Program-made: the position numbers and the translations under genes
In this document: piece by piece, positions 26,438-36,709 of the stretch
Numbering within the stretch: the first letter of the stretch is position 1
Layout: each line of letters begins with the position of its first letter
Notes under the pieces: generated by a model
The model's database searches: none
Told to the model about the DNA's origin: nothing
The model's input: only the letters and a program-made list of their open reading frames with translations
Source: Calothrix membranacea FACHB-236
Lineage (GTDB): Bacteria; Cyanobacteriota; Cyanobacteriia; Cyanobacteriales; Nostocaceae
DNA length: 64,000 bases
Reading direction: 5' to 3'
Assembly: GCF_014696315.1 (NCBI RefSeq)
Contig: NZ_JACJPX010000013.1
Span: 1-64,000, forward strand

Positions 26438-26471
26438 ATCAGGTTGCCTATTCATTAGGAACCTGATTTTG
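26438..26471 (+). terminator. Terminator between psb34 and amt
   Basis: ATCAGGTT (26438-26445) pairs with AACCTGAT (26460-26467), with an inner CCT/AGG step, and then TTTG. It is placed between two convergent genes and could end transcription from both sides. Confidence 0.6.
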
Positions 26472-26536
26472 TATGTGCATCCTTTGGTAAATACAGCGTA
26501 CCCCATTTACCTGAAATACGCTGTATCTATTCACTT

Positions 26537-28114
26537 TTAGTCACGAATATTATATTTTTGCTCCCAGGAGCGTCTTTGCCTCTGAGCCTGGATGTATTCT
26601 CGTTTTAAGCGTTTGATATTATTACCTTCAGCAAACAAACTATCGAGACCTACAACTTCTTCTTGAGGCAAAACTCTTATAGATTTGGAAACATTAAAAT
26701 CAGAGCCAGAGGTATCGGAAACCTTATATATCAAATAACCGATCGCAATCCAGGCGATCGCACTGAATACAACGGTGAAGGTACCCACTAGTAAAATCCC
26801 AAATAATTGAGTAAATAAGAGATTTGTCCCACCTCCAAAGAATAAACCACCTTTCTCAAGACCAAAAAACTGTTTAGACCAACTGTAACTGCTCGGATCT
26901 TGGCTAAACAGCCCAACTGCTAAGGTTCCCCAGGTTCCACAAACAAGGTGAACAGGAACAGCACCAACGGGATCGTCAATCTGAGATTTATTTAAGAAAA
27001 TAGCCGCATATACAACCAGTACACCACCACAAAAACCAATAAAAGCGGCACTGGGAATATTCACAAACGCACAAGAAGCTGTGATACTGACGCAACCAGC
27101 TAAGATGCCATTCACCATGAATGAGAGACTAGGTTTCTCATAAAACTGCCAAGCCCAAAAAGTGGCACCGATGGCACCCATTGCGCCGCCGATGAGAGTT
27201 ACCAACAGAACATGAGCGATCGCTTGAGAATTGGCTGTCAGTGTCGAGCCTGTGTTAAAACCAAACCAACCCAACCACAGAATAAAACAACCAAGAGTAG
27301 CACTGCTGAGGTTATGTGCTGGCATGGAAATGATTTTTTTGCCGTAAAAAGTTGTGTCTCTCCAAGTGCGTTTGTCATCTGGGCTAAATCTTCTATATTT
27401 TCCCAAACGTGGCTGTAATAGTAAAATGCCCATCAAAGCGCCCCAACCACCAACTGAGTGAACTACAGTGGAACCAGCAAAATCCCTAAAACCCAGCTTG
27501 TAGAGAAAACCTCCCCCCCATATCCAGTGACCGGTGATGGAATAACTCAAAACCAATAAAAAACTAAAAGTTATAAATGCCGAAAACTTTATCCTTTCAG
27601 CAACAGCGCCAGAAACAATTGTTGCAGTGGTACCAGCAAAGGTTAATTGAAAGAAAAATTTAGCAGCGAGTGGAATAGCTGCCCATTTTAAAGAACTGAA
27701 AACTCCTTGGTAATCTTTTCCTGTGAGGGGACTCAAGTCTGGCGGTAATAAAAAACCACTCAGACCAATGAAATCATTCCCGTCACCAAACATGAACCCA
27801 AAACCTAAAACCCAATAGGCTACGGTTGCAATGGCAAACACAATCAGGTTTTTAGCTAACACAGTGATTGCATTAGCGCTGCGGCAAAAGCCAGACTCTA
27901 CCATAGCAAAGCCAGCGTTCATGAAGAACACTAAGCAACCTGTTAATAGTACCCACTGAGTATTTTCGGCAACTGCTGGAGTCTCTGCAAAGGGAGTAGC
28001 TGCAGTAGCACTAGATATCCAGAACACCAGGCTCAAGGCTAGTAAAGGTAAACAAGCATATTTAAAAAGCAGACTTTTTTTTCGCCTTGCTTTCTGGTTT
28101 TCAGTGTTAGGCAT
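26537..28114 (-). CDS. amt: Ammonium transporter (Amt family)
   Basis: 525 residues from ATG 28114 (frame open to TTG 28126). A signal-like N-terminus (K-Y-A-C-L-P-L-L-A-L...SATA) precedes 11 membrane helices with family motifs: the pore region D-F-A-G-S-T-V-V-H-S, the twin-His region, and the conserved A-G-T-T-A-T-I-V-S-G-A-V-A-E-R block. A C-terminal cytoplasmic tail of about 50 residues is longer than usual and ends in a basic R-Q-R-R-S-W-E-Q-K-Y. It transports ammonium across the cytoplasmic membrane. A GTA-N8-TAC site (28293-28306) lies 180 bases upstream and suggests NtcA control. Confidence 0.92.
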   Translation of the reverse strand: MPNTENQKARRKKSLLFKYACLPLLALSLVFWISSATAATPFAETPAVAENTQWVLLTGCLVFFMNAGFAMVESGFCRSANAITVLAKNLIVFAIATVAYWVLGFGFMFGDGNDFIGLSGFLLPPDLSPLTGKDYQGVFSSLKWAAIPLAAKFFFQLTFAGTTATIVSGAVAERIKFSAFITFSFLLVLSYSITGHWIWGGGFLYKLGFRDFAGSTVVHSVGGWGALMGILLLQPRLGKYRRFSPDDKRTWRDTTFYGKKIISMPAHNLSSATLGCFILWLGWFGFNTGSTLTANSQAIAHVLLVTLIGGAMGAIGATFWAWQFYEKPSLSFMVNGILAGCVSITASCAFVNIPSAAFIGFCGGVLVVYAAIFLNKSQIDDPVGAVPVHLVCGTWGTLAVGLFSQDPSSYSWSKQFFGLEKGGLFFGGGTNLLFTQLFGILLVGTFTVVFSAIAWIAIGYLIYKVSDTSGSDFNVSKSIRVLPQEEVVGLDSLFAEGNNIKRLKREYIQAQRQRRSWEQKYNIRD

Positions 28115-28292
28115 AGAAAATAGCAAGAGTTTGATAGATAAACTTTACTGTTTAAGCTGTTAATTATTTATACCGCTTTGAAAATTACTTTTAATGTAAA
28201 AATTTCGACAATATTTTCCAGAATTAGAGTGATAATATATAATTTACGATGCAGAATAGCCAAGCGTTGGTGTGTAAATTCATTAAATATCT

Positions 28293-28306
28293 GTATTAGA
28301 GGTTAC
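28293..28306 (-). promoter_or_regulatory. Candidate NtcA site (GTAN8TAC)
   Basis: GTA-TTAGAGGT-TAC, a perfect consensus in the 483-bp divergent region between amt and the protein kinase. NtcA activates nitrogen-scavenging genes such as amt in cyanobacteria. A TAN3T box at the usual 22-base spacing is not clean on either strand, so the assignment is tentative. The rest of the region is very AT-rich with no gene seen. Confidence 0.4.
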
Positions 28307-28597
28307 ATTTACTAACCAAAATTTTAAGTATTGATGAAACTTTACAATTTTATTACTTTGTCGCAGAGATATAAAGCAATCTTATTATTTAATAATTAGA
28401 TTCTGCTAAAATTGAATATCAATAAAATTTGTGGTGCATTTTTAAAGCAAATTAGTCTATTCAATAAACTTTAAATTATATTTAATTGTGAATATATTAA
28501 GCTATATTTAGCAAAATTTTACGTGATTGTACCAGAGATAAAATAGCTAGCTACACAGTATTTTTTTAAATATATCTACCACTTTATTCCCAGCATA

Positions 28598-29995
28598 ATG
28601 GCAAGCTTAAACTCATTTGGCGACCCAGAACCGCAGAACTTTAACGACAAAGAATATTGCCTATGTATCAACCCAAACTGCCCAAGTCCTAAAAGAAATA
28701 AAGATGAGAATCGTTGTCAAGCTTGTGGTGCTGCTTTATTGCTGAATGAAAAATATCGGGTAATTGATGTATTAAAGGAAAGTAAAAATAAAGCTTGTCA
28801 GCTATATAATGCTGTAGATATTACCAATAGCAATAAATCGAAAGTTCTAAAATTTTTGTATACCCATAATCCTGAAGCACTCACTCGCTTTAACAGAGGG
28901 GCTGATTTCTTAATCAACCACAGATTTGCAGGACTGCCAAAAGTCCAGAAAGGTGGATATTTTCATATTGATTTTCCGAAAAATTTAACACCAGCATATG
29001 CCTTGGTGATGGAAAAAATTGATGGTAAAAATTTACAAGAGTGGTTGGCTAATAAAACTAATTTACCTTTGTCTCCCCAGAAAGCAATTCAATGGTTAGA
29101 ACAACTTGTCACGATTTTAAGTAAACTCCATCAACAACAGTTTTATCACCAAGATATCAAGCCCTCAAATATTATGCTGAGAAATCAACCTGAAGAACTA
29201 ATTTTAATTGATTTAGATAGTGTAACAGCAATCGCCCAAGCAGCAGAGGGAAAAGATTTAACCATAATCGGTACTAGCGGTTACCAAGCACCAGAGCAAG
29301 TAGATGGCAACGCTGTACCACAGTCAGATTTTTACGCTTTAGGTAGTACATTTGTGCATCTACTAACTGGCACACATCCTCATAACTTCTCTAGAGATGA
29401 TTTAGGGGTATTACATTGGAGAAATAGTGCTAAACAGGTATCAAAAACTTTTGCAGATTTAATTGATAAACTCATGGAATGGGATTACCAGAAACGCCCA
29501 CAAAATACAGCAGAAATTTTGCGGATTATAGAAGAAGTCAAACAAGATTTAGAACGCCAAAAGCAAGTTAAACAGTGGTTAAGCTTTAAAAAAGCTGTTG
29601 GGATAATAGTGATTTTATCAGTTGCCGTTCTGGGCTATATAGCTATCAAATCACCAAATCGTCCTCCTACTCCGGGCAATGTGCCTTCACCTGTAGCCAC
29701 TAGTACAGCAAATCCAAAATGTAAAATCCGTAAGGAGACAGGTACAGCCGATAACAGCGCCCTAGCCTGGGATGCACGTCAAATTTTGCAAGATTACAAA
29801 GTAGTGAATACCCAAGATTTAGAATTTCAGCAAATTCAAGATTTAAAAGTAACGCAGTTTAATTGCGACTTAAATATATATATTAGATTGGTAAATAATA
29901 ATGTAATCAATCCCAGCCTCAGAAATAAAATTACCGAAATTGTGAAGAAGAATTTTGATTATGTGGGAACGATAAGAGTAATCCCAGCTCAATAA
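28598..29995 (+). CDS. Membrane-anchored Ser/Thr protein kinase with zinc-ribbon N-terminus
   Basis: 465 residues. A Cys-rich N-terminus (C21, C23, C28, C40, C43) looks like the zinc-ribbon placed before many cyanobacterial STKs. In the kinase domain (about 53-310) the catalytic loop H-Q-D186-I-K-P-S-N191 is intact and E-K-I-D-G follows the hinge. The Gly-rich loop is missing (ESKNKACQ) and the DFG motif is D-L-D (205-207). A membrane helix at about 333-350 is followed by a proline/Ser linker and an extracytoplasmic domain of about 95 residues. It is probably a signalling kinase, with atypical nucleotide binding. Confidence 0.85.
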   Translation: MASLNSFGDPEPQNFNDKEYCLCINPNCPSPKRNKDENRCQACGAALLLNEKYRVIDVLKESKNKACQLYNAVDITNSNKSKVLKFLYTHNPEALTRFNRGADFLINHRFAGLPKVQKGGYFHIDFPKNLTPAYALVMEKIDGKNLQEWLANKTNLPLSPQKAIQWLEQLVTILSKLHQQQFYHQDIKPSNIMLRNQPEELILIDLDSVTAIAQAAEGKDLTIIGTSGYQAPEQVDGNAVPQSDFYALGSTFVHLLTGTHPHNFSRDDLGVLHWRNSAKQVSKTFADLIDKLMEWDYQKRPQNTAEILRIIEEVKQDLERQKQVKQWLSFKKAVGIIVILSVAVLGYIAIKSPNRPPTPGNVPSPVATSTANPKCKIRKETGTADNSALAWDARQILQDYKVVNTQDLEFQQIQDLKVTQFNCDLNIYIRLVNNNVINPSLRNKITEIVKKNFDYVGTIRVIPAQ

Positions 29996-30147
29996 GAATA
30001 ATATTTTTTGAATTGTAAATATTTTTACAAGAGATTACACATACATGAGCTAAAAAAATTATCATATAACTCTTGTAGAGTGGGCAAGATGCCCGCTACT
30101 AGTGATACCTGAAAGCGTTACCCTAGGTATATACAAAAAAATTACCT

Positions 30148-30717
30148 ATGAAACCTGAAGAAATAGCGGGGACGCTAGCAGAATTATTTGATACAGAAGC
30201 AGTTAATGCGATCGCACCTGGATCTTGGCAAGTAGAAACTGCGAATTTTCGCCTTTTGGTGCTACTTGCCGAAGATCATACCTGGCTGCGGGTTTTATTG
30301 CCGATTGTACCAATGGAAGCAGCCGAACAATTCTTAGAACAATTTCTAGAAGCCAATTTTGATGACACTCAGGAAGTTCGCTACGCTTTGTATGAAGGTG
30401 TAGTGTGGGGAGTGTTTCAGCATAATAGCAACACTTTGGTAAAAGAGGATTTGTCTAGTGCGATCGCTAAACTCACATCTCTCTATGAAACTGGATTAAA
30501 TGATGTTTTTAATCGACTGATTGAAAGCCGCATCCGACAAATTATCTTGGCTGCAAAACAGCAAGGACAATCCCTGCACTCGACAATGCAAAATCTGGAA
30601 CGTTTCTATACAGAAGGATTGTTAGGAGAAATCGAGCAAACCCCAGAAGCGCGGGAACAAGTACTAGCTGTATGGCAATATCAATTAGAACGCTGGTGGA
30701 ATCAAATAGAAGCATAG
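30148..30717 (+). CDS. Conserved hypothetical protein (189 aa)
   Basis: Not a family I can name. A soluble, mostly acidic protein with an alpha/beta N-terminal half (the L-R-V-L-L-P-I-V-P-M-E-A-A-E-Q-F segment suggests a small globular domain) and a long amphipathic helical C-terminal half (about 105-189). A HIP1 site and codon use like its neighbours indicate a long-resident gene. It stands between the kinase and DUF2358 genes on the same strand; no operon relation is clear. Confidence 0.6.
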   Translation: MKPEEIAGTLAELFDTEAVNAIAPGSWQVETANFRLLVLLAEDHTWLRVLLPIVPMEAAEQFLEQFLEANFDDTQEVRYALYEGVVWGVFQHNSNTLVKEDLSSAIAKLTSLYETGLNDVFNRLIESRIRQIILAAKQQGQSLHSTMQNLERFYTEGLLGEIEQTPEAREQVLAVWQYQLERWWNQIEA

Positions 30718-30833
30718 AAAAAATTCAAAATTCAAAATTCAAAATGAATAATTGGTGATAATCCTGACTTTTGAATTTAGTTTATTTTTTTCATTTTCAG
30801 ACTCCATACTTCATACTTCAGCCTTTTAAATCT

Positions 30834-31223
30834 ATGGACATAATTCAAATTCTTAAAGAGGACTATCAAAGATTTCCAGTTAATCAAACTTACAGCATTT
30901 ATGCTTCAGATGTTTATTTTCAAGATGCTGTTTTTAAATTTCGTGGTGTTGAACGCTATAAGCTGATGATTAATTTCATTAAGACTGCGTTTTTAAATGC
31001 AAAAATGGATTTGCATAATATTCAATCTTTGGGCGACACCATTAAAACTGAGTGGACACTTAGTTGGAATAGTCCCCTACCGTGGAAACCCAGAATATCT
31101 ATTTCCGGCTGGAGTGAATTACGTCTTAACGCTGAAGGTTTGATTGTTTCCCATATTGATTATTGGAACTGTTCCCCTTTGGATGTACTTAAGCAACATT
31201 TCTTTTCTTCAAACAGTCGCTAA
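30834..31223 (+). CDS. DUF2358 family protein
   Basis: 129 residues from ATG 30834. The frame is open to an in-frame upstream start at 30771, but that 21-residue stretch is repeat-like DNA. The I-L-K-E-D-Y-Q-R-F-P start and the Y-x-x-D-V-Y-F-x-D...F-R-G pattern match DUF2358, a small nuclear-transport-factor-2-like fold found in cyanobacteria and chloroplasts. Function unknown. The last 15 codons are echoed in a decayed copy downstream (31335-31382). Confidence 0.8.
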   Translation: MDIIQILKEDYQRFPVNQTYSIYASDVYFQDAVFKFRGVERYKLMINFIKTAFLNAKMDLHNIQSLGDTIKTEWTLSWNSPLPWKPRISISGWSELRLNAEGLIVSHIDYWNCSPLDVLKQHFFSSNSR

Positions 31224-31334
31224 TTAAGCTGCTAATTACAATTTTGTGTGCATTGTGCAAATCTACAGATGAGCGATCGCAGCCAGTATGTCAACCAAGC
31301 TGGGTCTGGTAAACCAGTATTTCACAACTTTAGG

Positions 31335-31382
31335 CCCCTGGATGTGGCGCAACAGCATTTATTCCCTGCAAACAGTCGATAA
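31335..31382 (+). pseudogene. Decayed tail copy of the DUF2358 gene
   Basis: These 16 codons read PLDVAQQHLFPANSR and a TAA stop. They align with the DUF2358 C-terminus PLDVLKQHFFSSNSR and its TAA with 10 of 15 residues identical, and differ mostly at third positions and a few codons. Upstream the frame resembles the parent only weakly. It lies in the gap between DUF2358 and arsA, so the likely origin is a tandem duplication, now mostly eroded. Confidence 0.7.
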
Positions 31383-31433
31383 TAGAGATAGGTAAATAAA
31401 TGTAAACAATTCTCAGGCAGGAAAAAATCATTC

Positions 31434-32606
31434 ATGCGGGTAATTTTAATGACAGGCAAGGGTGGCGTTGGCAAAACCTCTGTAGCAGCAGCCACTGGAC
31501 TCCGCTGTGCAGAATTGGGCTATCGCACACTTGTGTTGAGTACAGATCCCGCCCACTCCCTAGCGGATAGCTTTGATCTGGAATTGGGACACGCACCAAA
31601 AGCAATTCGCCCAAATTTGTGGGGTGCGGAACTAGATGCATTACAAGAACTAGAAGGAAACTGGGGTTCTGTGAAGCGTTACATTACCCAAGTTTTACAA
31701 GCTAGGGGTTTAGAAGGGGTACAAGCAGAAGAATTAGCCATTTTACCAGGCATGGATGAGATTTTTGGCTTGGTAAGAATGAAACGCCATTATGATGAAG
31801 GCGATTTTGAAGTTTTGATTATCGATTCTGCACCTACTGGTACAGCATTGCGCCTGCTGAGTTTACCAGAAGTCGGTGGTTGGTATATGCGCCGTTTTTA
31901 CAAACCATTCCAAAACATCTCTGTTGCACTTCGACCTTTAGTTGAACCGCTGTTTCGACCAATTGCTGGTTTTTCTCTGCCAGATAAAGAAGTGATGGAT
32001 GCGCCTTATGAGTTTTATGAACAAATTGAGGCTCTGGAAAAAGTATTAACGGATAACACTCAAACCTCAGTGCGCCTAGTCACCAACCCAGAAAAGATGG
32101 TGATTAAAGAATCTCTGCGCGCTCATGCTTATTTGAGTTTATATAATGTTGCCACCGATTTAGTAGTAGCTAATCGCATCATTCCCCCCGAAGTCCAAGA
32201 CCCGTTCTTCCAACGTTGGAAAGAAAATCAGCAGCAATATCGTCAGGAAATTCATGACGACTTTCATCCTCTACCTGTGAAGGAAGTTCCACTCTTTTCA
32301 GAAGAAATGTGTGGGCTAGCAGCCTTAGAAAGATTGAAAGATACTCTTTATAAGGATGAAGACCCCACCCAGGTTTATCACAAAGAAACAACTATTAGAG
32401 TTGTGCAGGATAACAACCAATACAGTTTAGAACTGTATTTACCGGGTATTCCCAAAAATCAAGTTCAACTAAGTAAAACTGGTGATGAATTAAATATTAC
32501 CATTGGCAACCATCGGCGTAATTTAGTATTGCCGCAAGCACTGGCAGCACTCCAACCCTCAGGAGCCAAAATGGATGAAGACTATCTAAAAATCCGTTTT
32601 GCTTAA
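31434..32606 (+). CDS. ArsA/GET3-family ATPase with HSP20-like C-terminus
   Basis: 390 residues. A P-loop G8-K-G-G-V-G-K14-T starts the protein, followed by [14 protein letters not shown] (Switch I) and the L-I-I-D-S-A-P-T-G Switch II. Residues about 320-390 form the HSP20-like (ArsA_HSP20) domain with L-Y-L-P-G-I-P. This is the cyanobacterial ArsA-like group. It may chaperone tail-anchored or other membrane proteins, or serve anion homeostasis; there is no arsenic-resistance neighbour, so a chaperone role is likelier. A perfect 14-bp hairpin follows. Confidence 0.88.
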   Translation: MRVILMTGKGGVGKTSVAAATGLRCAELGYRTLVLSTDPAHSLADSFDLELGHAPKAIRPNLWGAELDALQELEGNWGSVKRYITQVLQARGLEGVQAEELAILPGMDEIFGLVRMKRHYDEGDFEVLIIDSAPTGTALRLLSLPEVGGWYMRRFYKPFQNISVALRPLVEPLFRPIAGFSLPDKEVMDAPYEFYEQIEALEKVLTDNTQTSVRLVTNPEKMVIKESLRAHAYLSLYNVATDLVVANRIIPPEVQDPFFQRWKENQQQYRQEIHDDFHPLPVKEVPLFSEEMCGLAALERLKDTLYKDEDPTQVYHKETTIRVVQDNNQYSLELYLPGIPKNQVQLSKTGDELNITIGNHRRNLVLPQALAALQPSGAKMDEDYLKIRFA

Positions 32607-32615
32607 TATGTAAAA

Positions 32616-32650
32616 GTTTAATTCTGCTGGCTTTATCAGCAGAATTAAAC
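32616..32650 (+). terminator. Hairpin after the ArsA-type gene
   Basis: GTTTAATTCTGCTG (32616-32629) and CAGCAGAATTAAAC (32637-32650) are perfect 14-bp arms with a 7-base loop. There is no long T run after it, so it is a hairpin barrier or a weak terminator. The rest of 32651-33051 is AT-rich leader of the histidine kinase with no gene seen. Confidence 0.6.
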
Positions 32651-33051
32651 CTCTTAAATACTTTTAAGCGCATTATACTCGCTTCCGCCTTCACTAAGTA
32701 ATATAAATGTATTTAGTTACACTAAAAAAATACGTATACTTTTAAGTAAAGCCTTAATATACAAGGATTGCGAAGGATATTTATTGCCTATAGTTTTTAA
32801 TATTTTTCCTTAGAACAACACTTTATTCAATCAAAGATAATAGCAATAAATTTAGTAATTATAAAGAAACAAATAATATTTTTCCTATAAAAAACATAAT
32901 GATTTTTTAAATTTAAATCTAATTTATCAACAATTATTAGCCAGTAGTTTTACTGAAGACACGTGAAACAATAAATTTAATAATATTTTTAGATATAGAA
33001 ATTTTTAATTTTTAGTTTTTTTCTGACGGAAAAATTATTTAAGTACAAGCA

Positions 33052-36000
33052 ATGACCCCGATCGCCAAACCAGAATCATGGGTAAACCTGGAGCAAGAAG
33101 GTTTATTAAGCCGTATTACAGACCGTATTCGTCGCACGTTGGATTTGGAAGATATTCTCACAACGACAACGACGGAGGTGCGATCGCTGCTGGATACTGA
33201 TAGGGTAATGATTTACAAGTTTCATAGCGATGGTAGTGGTCAGGTCATTGCTGAATCAATTTATAACCACAGGCTACCATCACTGTTAGGGCTAAATTTT
33301 CCGGCGGATGATATACCCCTTTATGCTAGAGAACTGTTTGTGAAGTCACGAGTGCGTTCAATTGTTGATGTAGATAAACAGCAAATTGGCCACAGTTTCC
33401 TTAACAGTTTGGAAACAGGAGAAAACATTGCAGAGGAAATATATTATCGCAATGTAGACCCTTGCCATATTAAATATTTAACAGCGATGGGAGTTCAGTC
33501 TTCTCTAGTAGCACCAATTTTGCATCAAGATCAACTTTGGGGTTTGCTAGTGTCACATCACTCCGAAAGCTTTGTGGTTGGCGACCAGGAACTAGAAGCT
33601 GTACAGATGGTAGTAGATCAATTATCAGTAGCGATCGCTCAAAGTAATCTCCTCACCCAAGCCCATAACAAAGCCGAACGAGAAGCTACTATTAACCGCA
33701 TTGCAACTTTACTGCATTCATTGCCCACAATTGTACTGCAACCCGCTTTAGAAGCTACTGTTGCTGCCTTTGGTGGCTCTGGTGGGAGGCTTTGTATTAG
33801 ACATCATGCTTTTAATTTCCAGAATAGTAGCTTTAAGCCCTTAAGAGAATGTTTAATCCCAGGAAGTGACTGTATCAGGCTTTATATTTGCGGAAACCAA
33901 CCTGTGATGCCAGAACCAAATGTGTATCCACTCATAGAGCAATATAATGTCTGGCAAGAACATTATGCATCTGGAAAATATGATGTCTGGGCAATTTCAG
34001 ACATATACCAAACGCCTCATCTACTAACTGTACAAGCTGCTTTTCAGCCTACAAAAGTTCGCAGTATTTTGATGATTCCACTAGAGTATCGTCAAGAATT
34101 AGTAGGTTATTTGAGTATTTTTCGCGATGAAATAGATACAGAAACCTTATGGGCGGGAAGATTCGATCCCGATCAAAGACAAATTTATCCTCGTTTATCT
34201 TTTGATGTCTGGCGCGAAACTAAAACAGCACAAGTAAAAAAATGGACTGTTGAAGAAATAGAAATGGCCAGAGAGATTGGTAAACATTTTGCTTCAGCAA
34301 TTCAGCAGTATGAACTATACCAGCAGGTAGAAGCTTTCAATAGTAGCTTAGAAAAACAAGTTAGAAAGCGCACAGTTGAACTGAAAAAAGCATCGGAACA
34401 ACAACAGACCGTATTTGGTGTGATTGCCAAAATTCGCGAGTCTCTTGATACTAAAACTATTTTTCAAATTACTACTAAAGAAGTTTGCCAATTAATTAAA
34501 GCAGATCGTGTTTCTATTTATCGCTTTGATGCTGATTGGGGTGGTGAATTTGTTGGTGATTTTGAAGTTTATAGTCCACACTGGTCAAATACTTCCAAAC
34601 TGGGAGTAAATACAATTTGGAATGATACTTACTTACAAGATACCCAGGGAGGACGCTACCGCTTCAACGAAACATTTGCGGTAGATAACATTTACCAACG
34701 GGGTTTTACTCAGTGTCATGTTGACAATTTAGAAGAGTATCAAATTCAAGCTTTTGTACTTGCACCTATCTTTTTAGGACAAAAACTTTGGGGTTTACTA
34801 GCGACTTATCAACATTCTGGCCCTCGTCAATGGCTGGACTCGGAAGTGAACTTTCTCAGTCAGATTGCAGCTCAACTAGGGGTAGCACTCCAACAAGCTG
34901 AGTTACTTACACAAACCCAGCAACAAGCAATAGTTTTGCGACAAGCCGCAGAGCAACAACGGGTATTGTTTGAAGTTGTCACAAAAATCCGCGAATCTCT
35001 TGACTTAAATGCCATTTTCCAAACGGCGACTCAAGAGATTTGTCAATCGCTGCAAACAGATCGGGTAGCTGTTTACCAATTTCTCCCAGATTGGAGTGGT
35101 GAGTTTATTGCTGAGTTTGTTGTTGCAGGTTGGGAAAAGCTGGTAGGTGGAACAATCAACTCATTTTGGCAAGATACTTATTTGCAAGAAACCGAAGGTG
35201 GACGATATCGCCACAATGAAACCTTTGCAGTCAATGACATCTATCAGGTAGGGCATAGTGAATGTCATATTGAGTGTTTAGAGCGATATCAAGTTAAAGC
35301 CTATGCGATCGCACCTATCTTTATTGGGCAAAAACTTTGGGGTTTGCTAGCGGCTTATCAAAACTCTGCACCGCGCCGTTGGGAAATCTCAGAAATTCAA
35401 TTTTTAGCTCAAATTGCTAATCAGCTTGGGGTAGCACTGCAACAAGTTGATTTACTCTTGCAAACTCAGCAGCAAACAGAACAGCTAACTCAAGCCCTTC
35501 ACGAGTTACAAGAAACCCAAACCCAACTCATTCAAACTGAGAAGATGTCCTCACTAGGACAACTAGTTGCAGGTATTGCCCATGAAATTAATAATCCTGT
35601 CAACTTTATTTCTGGTAACCTGCTCCACGTCAGCCAATATGCTGAAGATTTACTCAGTATGTTGCAACTCTATCAACAGCAAGTCTCAAATCTTAGCCCT
35701 GATATGCAGGAGATGGCAGAACAGATTGATTTAGAATTTATCACAGCAGATTTGCCTAAAACTCTCTCTTCTATGAAAGTAGGGATTGATCGCATCCGGC
35801 AAATTGTCTTAGGTTTAAGGAATTTCTCTCGTCTCGATGAGGCGGAAATGAAAGCGGTTAATATTCATGAGGGTATTGATAATACCCTGCTAATTTTGCA
35901 ACATCGCCTGAAAGCAAAACCAGATAGCCCCAGTATTGAGATAGTAAAGGATTACGGCGATCTGCCTTTAGTAGAGTGTTACGCCGGACAATTGAATCAA

Positions 36001-36393
36001 GTATTTATGAATGTCTTGAGCAATGCGATCGATGCTCTAGAGGATCAAAGTGAGCCTAAGTCTATATCTAAACCTGATAAGGGTCTAATTACACTCCACA
36101 CTTCTATGGGAGAAATGAAGGGCAATATTAAGAGTGTGGTAATTCGCATTGTGGACAATGGCCCTGGAATCCCAGAAGCTTTGCGATCGCGAATCTGTGA
36201 TCCATTTTTTACTACTAAGCCAGTTGGTAAGGGTACTGGTTTAGGCTTATCAATTAGTTACAAAATTATTGTAGATAAACATGGTGGAATATTTAATTGT
36301 GAATCTCAGCCAGGGTTAGGTACAGAATTTTGGATAGAGATTCCTATTTATCAAAATAGACATCAGTCTAAAATACTAATTACTGATAATTAG
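33052..36393 (+). CDS. Multi-GAF photoreceptor-type histidine kinase
   Basis: 1113 residues, no receiver. Four GAF-like domains are seen: about 20-205, 215-425, 450-625 and 635-805. Three of them contain a Cys-His pair at the position of cyanobacteriochrome bilin attachment: C138-H139, C555-H556 and C738-H739, in the C-H-[IV]-x-x-L-x-x-[YM] context. The second GAF is divergent and has no such pair. Dimerisation helix and HisKA follow (His844 in A-H-E-I-N-N-P), then an HATPase domain with N-box Asn991, D1035-N-G-P-G and G-K-G-T-G-L-G-L. It probably binds phycocyanobilin and reads light. No signal peptide or membrane segment, so cytoplasmic. Confidence 0.9.
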   Translation: MTPIAKPESWVNLEQEGLLSRITDRIRRTLDLEDILTTTTTEVRSLLDTDRVMIYKFHSDGSGQVIAESIYNHRLPSLLGLNFPADDIPLYARELFVKSRVRSIVDVDKQQIGHSFLNSLETGENIAEEIYYRNVDPCHIKYLTAMGVQSSLVAPILHQDQLWGLLVSHHSESFVVGDQELEAVQMVVDQLSVAIAQSNLLTQAHNKAEREATINRIATLLHSLPTIVLQPALEATVAAFGGSGGRLCIRHHAFNFQNSSFKPLRECLIPGSDCIRLYICGNQPVMPEPNVYPLIEQYNVWQEHYASGKYDVWAISDIYQTPHLLTVQAAFQPTKVRSILMIPLEYRQELVGYLSIFRDEIDTETLWAGRFDPDQRQIYPRLSFDVWRETKTAQVKKWTVEEIEMAREIGKHFASAIQQYELYQQVEAFNSSLEKQVRKRTVELKKASEQQQTVFGVIAKIRESLDTKTIFQITTKEVCQLIKADRVSIYRFDADWGGEFVGDFEVYSPHWSNTSKLGVNTIWNDTYLQDTQGGRYRFNETFAVDNIYQRGFTQCHVDNLEEYQIQAFVLAPIFLGQKLWGLLATYQHSGPRQWLDSEVNFLSQIAAQLGVALQQAELLTQTQQQAIVLRQAAEQQRVLFEVVTKIRESLDLNAIFQTATQEICQSLQTDRVAVYQFLPDWSGEFIAEFVVAGWEKLVGGTINSFWQDTYLQETEGGRYRHNETFAVNDIYQVGHSECHIECLERYQVKAYAIAPIFIGQKLWGLLAAYQNSAPRRWEISEIQFLAQIANQLGVALQQVDLLLQTQQQTEQLTQALHELQETQTQLIQTEKMSSLGQLVAGIAHEINNPVNFISGNLLHVSQYAEDLLSMLQLYQQQVSNLSPDMQEMAEQIDLEFITADLPKTLSSMKVGIDRIRQIVLGLRNFSRLDEAEMKAVNIHEGIDNTLLILQHRLKAKPDSPSIEIVKDYGDLPLVECYAGQLNQVFMNVLSNAIDALEDQSEPKSISKPDKGLITLHTSMGEMKGNIKSVVIRIVDNGPGIPEALRSRICDPFFTTKPVGKGTGLGLSISYKIIVDKHGGIFNCESQPGLGTEFWIEIPIYQNRHQSKILITDN

Positions 36394-36452
36394 TTAAATG
36401 TATTTTTGTAGGGTGTTTTATGCCGTAGACTAACACACCTTTTATTATTAAC

Positions 36453-36635
36453 AGGAATTACGCAACTGGCACAGTGATCTTCTGGCATAAGAGTCAAGAG
36501 TCAAGGGTCAAAAATTTAGTTTTTTTGGACTCTTGAAATTTGAACGCCAGTTCACTCAACGGAGGGAACCTCCGCACGTGACTGGCTCCCCTGGACAAAA
36601 CTAAACGAAAAAAATATGACACTTGCGTAAGTCCT
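36453..36635. mobile_element. MITE-like element with 19-bp inverted ends
   Basis: Ends AGGAATTACGCAACTGGCA (36453-36471) and TGACACTTGCGTAAGTCCT (36617-36635) are inverted copies with 16 of 19 matches. The interior contains the hairpin CGGAGGGAACCTCCG and CCAGT/ACTGG arms seen in dispersed cyanobacterial repeats. It has no coding capacity. Left and right of it lie GGTGTGTT/AACACACC palindromes near 36412-36440 and 36652-36680. It accounts for most of the 316-bp gap. Confidence 0.6.
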
Positions 36636-36709
36636 AATTAATAATGATTTGGTGCGTTGCACTGCGTGACAACACACCCTACTAGATTTGAATTTTTTGA
36701 AAATACCTG

